Shown in pieces: positions 24,492 through 42,929 of a DNA stretch of 64,000 bases. The notes beneath the pieces were generated by a model. That model saw only the letters and a program-made list of their open reading frames with translations. It was not told the origin of the DNA and did no database searches. Where the stretch lies: NCBI GenBank assembly GCA_948567375.1, contig OX419755.1, forward strand, positions 53,586,291 to 53,650,290. The letters are read 5' to 3'. This DNA comes from Lunularia cruciata (taxonomy: Eukaryota > Streptophyta > Marchantiopsida > Lunulariales > Lunulariaceae). Made by a program: the position numbers and the translations under genes. Every line of letters starts with the position of its first letter. Position 1 is the stretch's first letter.

Positions 24492-25180
24492 TGTAAGCTG
24501 GCATGTCTCTCACTCATGATGAACCTCTGATGGCTATTATAGTAGCACACCATGGACTAAGAAGGCAATGAACCCCAACTCTAGCATAGTCTTCCAAGGC
24601 TAACACTCCAAGACTCAAGACATTGTTCACTAGAGAACTCAATGAGAAAGAGATAATTGCAAATGAAAGGATGATGAGTACCTCCTCACTCCTAGTTTAT
24701 ATGCTTGTGAAATAGTTATGCACCAAAGTTACTAATCATTAGAGTAACTCAAGTTATTAGGCTAAAAGTCAAATAAAGTCAAAAAGCTAAAGCAATATCC
24801 ATACTCATGGGAATATTCTCCTAAGCATGTGGTCTTATCTTGACCCAACCACTAAGTCAAAGATTCCTTCACAAGTACTATCCTTGGACTATAGAAGAAT
24901 CCGAAACAAAAGGCTTATGGGTCCAATAATTCTTAACTTTTTCCTCAAAGTCAAACACCTAGGAATAATACAAAGTCAATATACTAAAATCCAAAATAGT
25001 AGTGCTCATCTTTTCTACTTCCTCTAAAGTAAGATCCTCTCTATCTTAGCTATGATTAACTTTAGCTAATCATGACTAAGGTAAAACTATCTTTTATCTT
25101 TATATAAATAATATCTCTCAGTACTTATAAAACCAAACTAAATATCACAATACCACACACATGCACAAATGTGTGTTACA
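24492..25180 (-). repeat. LTR (5' in minus orientation) of the short element
   Basis: 689 bp, TG...CA ends, partner of 23028-23718; the primer-site-like sequence lies directly inside it. Confidence 0.85.
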
Positions 25181-25189
25181 AAGCTATCT

Positions 25190-25740
25190 TATATTTGGTC
25201 CAAGATGATCAAGTGATAATGGCAGATGTTGTGGTTATAGATCCTATGTGTGATGCAATTTTGGAAGGAGTGATTATTCATCCACTTGGATGGACATAAA
25301 GCGGAAAAGTAGTACGCAAGGTCTCCAAGTATAATGCAATGAGGTCACATCTTTGTTCCTCTAGCCTTGGATTTATATGGAGCAAATGGACATGGCGTTC
25401 GACACATTTGTTGGGGAGTGTACAAGAACTTATCATATTAGATGTCAAGGAGTATAACTCTCACTCTCATACTTTGTAATATACTTAAGAAAAATATGTA
25501 TTCATTGTTCTACAAAGAACATTGGCTAGTACAATCCATAAGAGAGCAATCACACTATGTGTTGCTTCTTTGGGTGTTCCGGTTGTTCGTAAACCTTACA
25601 ACTTGCAAGGTTCAAATATCTTAGGTGCAGTAGGCCAGATTTCTCATATCAATATTATTGGAACCTAGCCCCATTTTACCTCTTTTATCTCTCCCTTGTA
25701 CAGCTAGATGGGGTCTTCCCATCCTTCATGTGTTCTATGT
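25190..25740 (+). mobile_element. 5'-truncated LINE, C-terminal endonuclease-like end plus 3' tail
   Basis: The plus strand matches the reverse complement of 52.83-53.37 kb. It starts in the C-terminal nuclease-like part (LVQDDQVIMADVVVIDPMCD, TSLFL-like FVPLALDLYG region near 25350) and runs through the 3' untranslated tail to ATGGGGTCTTCCCATCCTTC at about 25.73 kb. Several frame changes and stops make it dead. 5' truncation is typical of LINE insertion. Confidence 0.72.
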
Positions 25741-26466
25741 GATAGCCTTCCCCTCCTCTTGGCCGAGTGGTACTTTCCACCGGGTAGCAGAGTTAAAATT
25801 GATTGTAATAGCTAGCTTACCAAACTAGAATGGCGGTTGCAACAAAGAGAGGGGACTGAGATTTGGCAGTGGGCCCAGGTCAGACAGAAGGCCACTTCAC
25901 ATGGCTCAGTGATGTCCGGCAGTATTGACGTACGTTAGCCTTCTAAGCATTGACGGAAAGAGTATCTTTAGGTGTCCATGGGAGTGCAGCGGTCCAGCAA
26001 TTAACTTGGATGGACGTCACACATCTAAATATACATGCGATAACATGTCACTTTGGAATTATTAACTGGTGCCAACAAGTAACCAGTTTTCCTATTAGGA
26101 TATGACAAATAAGGGGTTCGGGACTTGCAAATGTCCATATCTTTTGCTTCTCACACTTGTTTTGAACAGAAAAGGGCTCATTGGGTTTAGCTTTCACTCC
26201 TCTTTCATATACTCCAGATGGATTTTTGTGATCTCATGTTTTTCTAGTTGATGTAGTCTAAAACAGAAAATCTCTTGGAGTTAGCCACATTGTTGATGGG
26301 AGAAACATTTTCTGAACAAGAGGAAGATATTACACCAGAGTTTTGGAGTTGGTGCTTGATGGCAAATAATTGTTTATTGCTATCTCAAAGAGGAATACCC
26401 AAAGACTTTTGGGTGATACCAAGATAGTACACATGGTGGGAGATTGTTCACAAGCAAGTATGGTCA
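25741..26466. other. Non-coding stretch upstream of the Harbinger transposase
   Basis: Nothing recognisable apart from an isolated tRNA A-box-like TGGCCGAGTGGT (25760-25771). It may hold the left end of the Harbinger element, but no terminal inverted repeat was identified. Confidence 0.4.
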
Positions 26467-27466
26467 ATGGATTCAGACTTTCTAAACAATCATATGAGAA
26501 GCAGGTACCGAATGTCATATCAGAGTTTTAAGAGATTGGTTGATGAGATTGAACCACATGTGCTTATTATGTCTGAATGGCTATATGCTAGAAAAAGAGT
26601 GGAGTTAGAAAAATGTGTAGTTGTAGTTTTACACAAATTTGCACACAATTCACCATTGAGAACTCTTAGTGATTTGTATTGTCTTGGTGAATCGACTATA
26701 GTGAAGTACGCTATCATTATAGTTGAGATACTAGCAAACAAAGACAAAATATACTCTAAATATATCAAATAGCCTACAGTAGCAGAATGTATTGCGAGCA
26801 TGTCAAAGTTTGCACAGATCTGTGGAATTCCACAAATCATTGGTTGTATAGATGGTACACATATCAAATTGAGAACCAAACCAGCTATGAGATTTTATCC
26901 TGAACATTATAGGAATAGATCCTTAGATTACTCTGTTCTACTATAAGGCGTTTGTGATGCGGATCTTTGGTTTTGGGACTTGTGTTGTACAATGCCTGGA
27001 TCTACTCACGATGCTACACATTTACGACAGTCCAACTTATATCTGGCAATGGAATCAGGGACTCACTCAGCCAACACTCATTTTGCCACAAGAAAACCAT
27101 ACGATACAAGTGATTCCACCATTGATCCTTGGAGATACAGCCTATCCATTATGTCAATGGTTGTTGAAACGTTGGCATTAACACTCATATCAAGGAGAAC
27201 CTATGCAGAATGTATTTGACAACCATACATCAAAAGCATGTGTACGTGTGGAGAATGCATTTGGTCAATTGAAAGGTAGATGGAGCATACTAAGGGACTG
27301 TCCAATGCGACTGGAAGTTGTTCCAAGAGTGACACTTGCATGTGCAGTACTACACAACTTTGTAATTCAACAAGGAGAACCATTACCTACTGACGTCAAT
27401 GTAGTGGATGAGCATATGAATGGAGCACATATTTTGCCACTCCCAAGATCTGCAGCAGATAAATAG
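26467..27466 (+). pseudogene. PIF/Harbinger transposase (DDE_Tnp_4), recently inactivated
   Basis: The catalytic triad motifs are all present: GCIDGTHIKLR (about 26839-26871), PGSTHDATHLR (about 26996-27028) and RVENAFGQLKGRW (about 27245-27283). The N-terminus MDSDFLNNHMRSRYRMSYQS and the helical ELEKCVVVVLHKFAHNSPLR segment precede them, and LPLPRSAADK ends the frame at 27466. The reading frame is interrupted by stops (after KYIK and after DYSVLL) and by frame changes between the second Asp and the Glu region, where LGDTAYPLCQWLL appears in another frame. Much closer to intact than the copy at 9.6 kb. Its partner DNA-binding gene lies convergently at 27577-28368. Confidence 0.85.
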
Positions 27467-27576
27467 AGTACAACTAGAGATGAATTAGTAAGAGCAGCTT
27501 TGTACAAGCAATTCAAAAGTACTCATGCTCATCTAGATATAGCAAATGTCATTTGAGAGTGAATGTATTTACTTAC

Positions 27577-28368
27577 TCAAGATGGCAGTCCACATTGGTT
27601 GTTTTTCAAGATTTCAAGCTCCATACGTTTTAGTTCAAGCATTTGGCTCATTAAATCCATCTTGCGTTGTTCTTGAACCATCATCAAGTCAAATTTACAA
27701 TCTTCCTGCAAGGATCTCTTCTCATTTTCTTCCTTCACTACTTGAGTAAATTCAAGCATACACTTCTGCATTCCGTCTTCACCTTCTTTTGATACTCTTT
27801 GCTTTTTGTTACGTTGCCCAACAACACCAGGTTGAGCACAAGCTTTTGTCCTAGGACTAATTGTGGCCTGATTACCAATTGTCTCTAGAGAAGGTGTAGA
27901 GACTTGTGATGTTTCTTTCTCATCATCATATATCAAAACATCCATATATGATTGTTTAGTTTGATTTATATGATATGCTTCCTCGCTCCCATCAATAGTT
28001 TCATCATTCAAGTCTACAAACCCTCTCTCACTAGTTATTGAAGTGCTAATACCACCATCACATGCTACTGGAATGCCTTGTTCTTTGGGTGAAACACCTC
28101 TAATTCTATGCATCTGTTCATAGAACTCCCATGAACTTGGTTCTGTGCCTGTGGTTTGTTTTCCTTTCTCAACCTTGTATTTTTTAACTAGACCATCAAG
28201 CTTGTTCCTGAGAATCTGTGGCTCATAAGGTGGTGTTATACTGATAGCTTCACTGAACCTATTAGCAAACACTTTCCAATGATCCTGACTTACATTGCCT
28301 TGGTTACAATGATTAAAATAAATGTCTTCATACATATCCAAAAAGGTCTCACATGAATAAAAATCCAC
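27577..28368 (-). CDS. Myb/SANT-like (trihelix) accessory protein of the Harbinger element
   Basis: An open frame of 263 codons. The first about 95 residues form a Myb/SANT-like domain (FLDMYEDIYF, DHWKVFANRFSEAI, ILRNKLDGLVKKYK, SSWEFYEQMHRIRG), followed by an acidic and Ser/Thr-rich linker with a basic NKKQRVSKE stretch that could be a nuclear signal, and a C-terminal coiled coil (EENEKRSLQEDCKF, RKMDLMSQMLELKRMELEIL). PIF/Harbinger transposons typically carry such a second gene that helps bring the transposase to DNA. It faces the transposase tail to tail with 110 bp between. The frame opens with GTG, not ATG, preceded by an in-frame stop, so the true start must lie in an upstream exon; a frame at 28444-28653 (TPSKKKLGAKKKNSSSK) is a candidate. 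It could be a domesticated or simply surviving element gene. Confidence 0.6.
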   Translation of the reverse strand: MDFYSCETFLDMYEDIYFNHCNQGNVSQDHWKVFANRFSEAISITPPYEPQILRNKLDGLVKKYKVEKGKQTTGTEPSSWEFYEQMHRIRGVSPKEQGIPVACDGGISTSITSERGFVDLNDETIDGSEEAYHINQTKQSYMDVLIYDDEKETSQVSTPSLETIGNQATISPRTKACAQPGVVGQRNKKQRVSKEGEDGMQKCMLEFTQVVKEENEKRSLQEDCKFDLMMVQEQRKMDLMSQMLELKRMELEILKNNQCGLPS

Positions 28369-28659
28369 TCAACTTTAGTCTTCTTCAGAATGGAAACACC
28401 TGTAAACACAATTGACAACAATAGATAAATAATCAACATACTATTATTTTAGAAGAGTATTCCAATCTATATATGAAATAGTCAAAATCATATCTCTCAC
28501 AAGAGCATCCTTTGATGATGAATTTTTCTTTTTTGCACCAAGTTTCTTCTTGGATGGAGTCTGCAAATCTTTCACCAATGTAATTGGTTCCATAGGTGGA
28601 AGAGCTCCCAGAACATTCTCATTTTGTACAATCTCTTCCATTCTATTGCACAAAATTCA

Positions 28660-29436
28660 AAAAATATATATGGGAAAGTTTGGTTTGATAAAGAAATTTC
28701 ATTTCACCAATGTCATTGCAATATTAATTTATTGTCTTGAGTTTCAAATCACATCTAACAAGCATTGTGTAACCTTCAATTTAAACTATAAAATAACCCA
28801 ACACGTCCAAAAATGAAAAAGTTATGATATATTACCTATTGATCAATCTAGAATATCAAAAATCAGTACCCTAGTATGTTTGCTTGGAAAGTTGATATAT
28901 TTACTCTCAAGAAAACTGAACTTGTCATAGAATGAAATGTAAATTGTATTGCCCATTATATCACCTACCCATTAACCTAGAGAATATCCCGTTCGAGGGA
29001 CTCAGACGGAGCACGAGCTGCCTGACAATTAAACTCCGGCTGAGGGCTTGAATGTCATGCAGCTCCGGTCGATTTATCACTACCATGTTTTGTCTTTTAG
29101 TGAGTTGCCAGAGCCCGAAAGAGCCATGTGAATCGCGTAAGAGTTTTGTTGCTTACAAGTTACATATGCGTTACCGTCTTATGCCGGACAACGGGAAGCC
29201 GTCCGTGCGAATGCCAGCCGCACACTGAGACAAGGGAGAACAACAATATCCACAATAGGAGCACTCAGCAAAGCTTGTGTGGTCTAAATGCTTGAGTGGA
29301 CTTTTGACACGTGTCCGAAGCCTATGGACATGAACTACGGATCTTCTGGTGGTGTACTGAGAGTGACAATTTCTGAGAGGAGACCGAAGAAATTGGTGAA
29401 ATTGGAGCCAGAATTTTGAACTTCAGCAATTAAAAA
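28660..29436. promoter_or_regulatory. Upstream region of FLVB
   Basis: AT-rich to about 28975, then an abrupt change to GC-balanced sequence (28981-29280) with repeated CCGGCTG/CTCCGG-type motifs, then the presumed promoter. No coding exon supported. Confidence 0.4.
29308..29313. promoter_or_regulatory. G-box CACGTG in a GACACGTGTC palindrome
   Basis: A perfect 10-bp palindrome centred on CACGTG lies about 125 bp upstream of the FLVB start codon. G-boxes bind bZIP and bHLH factors in light and stress responses of plants; use here is inferred. Confidence 0.5.
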
Positions 29437-32400
29437 ATGGCTTTGAGTGCAGCAGCAGCTGCTGCTGGTTTGCAATTGACACCTCCTGCCGTGAGCTTGA
29501 TTCAACATAATCCTTCTTCCTCCTCTTCTGCAAATGGTGGGTTGAATAACCAGTGCTTTGTTCCTCGTCGCCATCATGGAGACGAGCGACAGCAGTGTTA
29601 CGGTGTCGTGGATGCAAGAAGAGGATGCAGAAATAGGGCTATTGCCATTGCTCAGTCAGTGGCAGTGGCTGAACCGCCAAAATTGTCTAAAATCGAGAAA
29701 TGGAATGGATCCAAGAGGCTGCAGACTCAAGTAGCCCCGGTAGCACAGGACGTTACCACCATTCGCTCGCTTGATTGGGACCGAGATCGCTTTGATATGT
29801 GAGTTTCAGTCATTTTTTTCCTGTGAAATCTCCGTTTCTGAGATTTTCTGCCTCAAATGCCATTTTGAAGTGTTGAGTGGCGGCAATTTGCTCACTCGGA
29901 GCTGAAATTCCATCCTTTTCATCTATCTGTTCTTTAGATGTTTTTTTTCACCGCTATTCAAGGTTGAGAAATGGCAAAGATTTCAACTCGGAGCTGAAGT
30001 TTATATTTGATGAATGACCTTGCAGTGAGTTTGGCCTTTCAGAAGGTACAACCTACAATTCTTATATAATTGAAGGTGACAAGGTGGCCGTGGTTGATGC
30101 TTCGCATGAAAAATTTCGGGACTTGTATCTTTCGACGATAAAGGATCAGATTGATGTAAGCACCATAGATTATATTATAGCGAACCATACGGAACCTGAT
30201 CACAGCGGGTTAATTCCTGATCTCTTGGAATTGGCTCCAAATGCCAAGGTTGTGGGATCAAAGGTGTGCATAGCATTTTTGCAGAATCTCGTCCTTCGGC
30301 CGTTCGAGAGTGTCGTCGTGAAGGTGCGTCTTCTCTTTGCTTGGAGATCCCAATCTTGCAGCATTGGACTTTTATTAACTCGGTCCAGTGACTCATCCTT
30401 ATGTTTGTTTTTGATACAATTTAGGGTGGAGACACTCTGGATTTAGGAAAAGGTCACGTCCTGGAATTTGTTATGGCACCCAACTTGCATTGGCCCGACA
30501 CCATGTTTACATACGACCGAGGAGCTGGTATTATATTCACGTGTGATGCTTTTGGTATGCACTACTGCTCTGAGGCGGTACGTTCAAATGCTCTCCACTT
30601 CCTTCTCAACCTTCAAGTTGGCAAATAAAGTTTTAGTCTGCACTGGAATTTAGTCAGTTACTGGTATTATTTCTTGCGTTTGATAATTTGGTGGTCTTTG
30701 AGGACCTACTTTGAAATTCAACCTCTGCTCGAGTTTTGTGTTGAGAGGCAAATTTGTAAGATGAGGTATAGAATGGAGTACCATCTTATTGCAGCTGATA
30801 GTTGATGTATTCGACTTTGGTTGAACCCAGGTTTATGATGAAGAACTTATGAACCTAGAGCCACACTACCGATTTTATTATGATTGTCTTATGCGGCCTA
30901 ACGCAAGATCAGTAATACAAGCTTTGAAGAGAGTAGGAGCAATGGAGTTTGGTGTTATTGCCACTGGCCATGGACCTGTACTTCGGTATAATGTTCCCGA
31001 ATTAATGAGCAAGTATGAAGGATGGAGTAAGCAAGCCCTGGAAAAGCAGTTGGCGAGTGTTGCAGTTTTATATGTATCCGACTACGGTTTCAGCGATCGC
31101 CTGTCACAGGTGAAGATCTCCTTATTTTATTTCGAAGCCTCGGTATGGTTAACACCATTCCAGGATGGGTTTAGAATATTCTTCAATTTTCACATCTTGT
31201 GCACAAGTAATCAATTCATGTATCGGGATCTGTGAACAGAAAGAAAACCCTAGAATTACTTATCTCTAAGAACGAAATCGTACTTCTTGTATCTAATATA
31301 TAAAGTTCATCTCTGACAAGGCTTCAAACCAATATGAATCATAAATGGTCTCAACCAGTTAGTAACTGCCGCTTCAAGCCGAAGATAAGTGCTTCCGAGA
31401 AAGTAAGTGAAGCTCCAAGGGGGAGCAGGAATCAGAAGTGGACAATGATGGTTTACAGGAATCAGAGAGCAGAATGTGACCCTGAGTTGCATCAGTGGAC
31501 AGGATATACCAAGGATTTCATCGGTTGTAACAGATAGAAGCATTGCCTCTACAATGAACGCTCCAGCTTCAGAAATCCAAGTCCTTTCGAAGTTCAAGAT
31601 ACTAACTCCTACAAAATTTGCGAATTTTTGTGATGAAGTGCGAAAGTACATCTACCACATCTCACACCGAAAATTGAGTTACAGAAGCAGATCAATGTCA
31701 AGCTCAAGTGGTCAAGATCTGGCAGTCAGTAGTGAAATTTAATATGCAGGAGTCATGAATGATTCATAGTTTTCTTTGTAGTAAATCACGGAGACAAATT
31801 GCAGCACGCAAGTGCAGAGTTTAGAAGACATTTTTAGTCAAGAGGGTGTCTGCCCGAAGTAGAGTGAGGTCCATTATGGTTATGAAGCACTACTGATACC
31901 TTCTGACTTGCTACCAGACTGACTTGTTACCAGACATCACTGAGACAGACGTGTCGTGTGCACTTATTGCCATCATATGGCTTACTGATTTACTAGTATG
32001 CCTATCTGGAGAACGTGAGAGGGCCTCAGCGAGACCGTGAGTAATCTTGTGTCTTTGACCTACAGGCTCTTGCAAGAGGTTTGACGAAGACAAACTCTGG
32101 AGTAGAGATGATGGATATGAATACTTCAGACACGCAAGAGTTGGTAGAGTGCGTTGGCAGAAACGGCGCAGTTGTTATCATGGCTCCTCCCAGCTCTGGA
32201 CCTGCCAGCAAGGCCGTGACTACTCTCTTTGCAGCCGTTAAAGCCAAGCAGGTAGGCTTACCGTACACAATGGATTTCAGTTTTCCCGGTTAAGGATGAG
32301 GAGTTTGTTTGTGTTCGGAATGAACTCGCAGACGCTTCAATGATACATCATTCTTTTGAGTGCAGCCACTTTTGATTGCTGAGAGTTACGGTGGTGACGA

Positions 32401-33840
32401 CGAGCCCGTAGATACACTGTTACAGCGCTTCGTGGCACTAGGTGTAAATGCTCCTTTTCCTCCTCTGCGAGTCAAAGAAGAGCCAACAGAGGCAACGTAA
32501 GTCTCAATGATAAACTTTGACTGACACTCCCTTTTTTTCTTGCTGGCAGCTAACATCTACAACCAATTAGTAACATGAGAAGTTCTGATAGTCTTTCAAT
32601 TAGCCATTTGAGATCACGGTCTTGTTATGAACCTCGTCTTATACCAGACTCTAGTTTAGTCAAGCAACTTATTGTCGCAAGCTGTGCAGGTACCAGCTTT
32701 ATGAGGAAGCAGGCACAGATCTTGGTCAGTTATTAACGCAAAAGAAGGCAATTGCCGAAAAGAAAGCGAATTTACCGATGGACATTGCAACGGCCATAGC
32801 ACGTGTTTCTGGTGGTCTTTATGTAGTTACTGCCTTCAAAGGAGCTTCACGGGGTGCTATGATAGCGTCCTGGGTATCCCAGGTATGCACAAGTTCAACC
32901 TCCATTTTAAGTAACAACAGTATTTAGATTCACCGGATTCCTTTAGCAGAAACAAGCCAACAGTGTAGGTATAGTTATTTCCCTGGTTGTTTGGACCCGT
33001 CTACCTACTTGCAAGTTTAGTTTAGTTCTCAATCAGACGTATCTTGGATTTGGAGACATGACATCTGAAGTTACCAAGGTTCTTCCGCGCTGTTAGCATC
33101 ACCAATAGCTGGAACCTTAAACCTTTAGCTCGTACTTACAAGTGGGTTTGACTTTACAGGCCAGTTTCAAGCCTCTGGGGATCACGATTGCAGTGGCGAA
33201 AGATCGAGCTATTGAATCTCTTATGCAAGTATGTATCAGTGTTCTTGGACCAGTGTGATTGCATTGCTTTATATGCCTGCTACAGGAGACTCTTAACTAA
33301 CAACGCAACGATCTTTGCAACACATAACATTATGTTTCTTCATCTATGATAAACATTTGTTGTGAATGACCAGGTTGGTGACACATTTGTGCTGAACTGT
33401 CTGGAAGAGGGCAACTTTGCACCGTTAATGAAGCATTTCCTGAAAAGGTTTTTACCAGGAGGTATGCAAGTCTTGCACTTCACGTGTTGTTAGAAGTGCA
33501 ATTACCCTCTACGTTGCAGTTGCCGCCCACAATGGGTTTCATATCATGTAGTGTTTTAAGATCATGCAGAGCCTACTTTCACGTTTGCATTTGATTGCTA
33601 ACTGGAGTGGAAACCGTTCTTGCATCGACAGCTGACAGGTTTGAAGGGATTGAATGGACGCCTGCTGCGAATGGATCTCCTATACTTCAAGATGGTATCG
33701 CATATCTAGAGTGTACTGTAAAGAGCCGCATGGAGACACCAGACCATTGGATTACCTACTCCGAGGTTACAAACGGGAATGTTCTGAAGCCCGAAGGGAA
33801 GACTGCTGCACATCACCGAAAGATCGGGAACTACTACTAG
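29437..33840 (+). CDS. FLVB: Chloroplast flavodiiron protein, B type (FLVB / Flv3-like), 10 exons, about 655 aa
   Basis: Exons: 29437-29798, 30026-30323, 30425-30577, 30831-31109, 32066-32251, 32366-32496, 32690-32882, 33160-33228, 33374-33461, 33632-33840; all GT-AG with matching phases. Order of domains: an Ala-rich transit peptide (about 1-75), a metallo-beta-lactamase-like diiron domain, a flavodoxin-like FMN domain ([33 protein letters not shown]) and a C-terminal flavin-reductase domain ([22 protein letters not shown]). All canonical iron ligands are seen: HTEPDH, LHWPDTM, TCDAFG and ATGHGP. That points to the B (Flv3) type, since A-type proteins have altered ligands. With FLVA it reduces oxygen to water using electrons from photosystem I in the stroma, protecting against light fluctuation (known in mosses, liverworts and cyanobacteria). 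Intron 4 is longest (956 bp) with no inserted element recognised. The partner FLVA is not in the window. Confidence 0.95.
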
Positions 33841-35335
33841 ACTAGATTGGAGTTGTACATGCTGTACTGTAACCTTGCCTGCGCCAAGCCCGGTCGCGAT
33901 CGACCAGTTCGACGATTGTGCCTTATCTCTGTAAATTAAACCTTGTTGAGAATATCTCAAGATTGTCAACCCAGATTCTCACTGTGAATAGTGAGTATCA
34001 TATTCGGTTTTAAAGTTTGCTCCATTCACTATCCGCGCAGATGTCTCCTTCGTCATGTTTTAATGTAGGCATTTGCCCCGAAATTGGGCTTTCAAGTTTA
34101 GAGATCCTACTTCGTTTTAGCTAGGTTCCGCTTCAGTGGTTTGTGTAAAGACTTAGATGTTTTAGCACATGCCGTTGCCCAGGCCCTTTCGTACTCTTCA
34201 GTGCTTGAGATTGGTTTTGATTGTTTACCAAGTTACGGACAGAATGCACAATCCGGGAAATGGTAACCGAAGGAACATAACGTGAAGGGATGTGTACCTG
34301 CTAGAAGTTGGCTCATTTAGTCCATCTAGTGCTGATCACACGTTGCCATAAGCCTGGCCAGCATACTGCCTGCCACATGGCAGGCAGTATGCTGGCCAGG
34401 CTTTCACCTGTTTAAGATACCTCTTGCGGCGAGTCTAGCGGTAGTGGATTGCGGCCGGCCGCGTTTATGGAGTGATTAAAGCTACATTACATCCAATACT
34501 GTAACATACCCGCATGATTTTCGTCACAAGTACAACCATAGAAACATACAAGGCGAGCTCGAGTCCAAACTTCGTGCTTGACAATGGTTACCCATGAGAG
34601 TTGTAAAATATATTCCATTCCAGGCTTGAGACGTTTAATTTGACCGTCATTTTGCCATATTGAAAACTACTACAAAACAAAATTTTGCGTAACAAAATGT
34701 CTGGATTGCTCGGTACAAGCTGAAAAGCTCTCTCGCTCTCGTATGCACACAAACACACATTTTGCTCGGGTAAGAAGACCTTGGTAACCATCTTAGCAGA
34801 GGAAAGATGGAAGTTCATGATACCAAGAATCTGCAAACGGTTGTACAATAATAATACAAGCTGAGTGTATGAACATTTCCCCTCTCAGACAAGCTAATTC
34901 AAATAATTGAAGTTAAAAGTCTGAGGCAAACCTACCGAATGGATCTTAATTCCTATTCAAGGCAGTGTGCTAGCAATCCACGAGCGGACTGGGTAACGTC
35001 AGGAAGGCATACCAACACCCATTTCGGGCGGTGAACACTTCAGGCACAAGTGCGCCGGTATCTTCAGGCACAACCCTGACAGCAACAAGTGCCCCCTGGC
35101 AATCAAAAGGGATTCTAACCAAACTTCACCAAACCAAATCCCCATCACTGAAAGAGACTTGATTTCACATGTTTGATATCTTCCAAGAATATGCTCGACT
35201 CCCTGATCAGTTGACAGGCTAATTTTGATGAACCAACACGTCCTCCTGGTAATCGAGCTTTCTTATTCGATAAATGAGAATAATCCTAATGGTTCAAAAC
35301 AAATCGGTGGCAATCTCAAGGAGAACGGGATAGTT
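33841..35335. other. Convergent intergenic region between FLVB and kinesin-13
   Basis: Both genes end here, so it holds two 3' UTRs. Notable contents are a perfect 25-bp inverted repeat (34350-34403) and the palindrome GCGGCCGGCCGC (34451-34462). No coding exon is supported. Confidence 0.6.
34350..34403. repeat. Perfect inverted repeat, 25-bp arms with ACAT loop
   Basis: AAGCCTGGCCAGCATACTGC opens the left arm (34350-34374); the right arm (34379-34403) is its exact reverse complement. As RNA it would form a very stable hairpin on either strand. It lies about 0.5 kb past the FLVB stop and 0.9 kb past the kinesin stop. Confidence 0.95.

Positions 35336-42929
<7,594 letters not shown>

Larger units (their letters stand above)
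23028..25180 (-). mobile_element. Short LTR element without coding capacity (LARD/TRIM-like)
   Basis: Two direct repeats of about 690 bp (TGTAAGCTGGC ... TTACA) flank a 773-bp non-coding interior. On the minus strand the interior begins with TTTTTGGTGCTGTTATGGGG, which looks like a C-to-T decayed form of the TGGCGCCGTTGCCGGGG primer site common in plant Tat/Athila-type elements, and ends with a purine-rich ATGAGAAGAGGTC next to the other LTR. So it has the signals needed for reverse transcription but no genes. The LTRs are about 10% apart by eye, hence older than the chromovirus. Flanking target duplications are not clear. Confidence 0.72.

Noticed and set aside
25760-25771. tRNA A-box-like TGGCCGAGTGGT
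   Set aside because: No B-box at the right distance and no cloverleaf; not a tRNA gene or clear SINE head.
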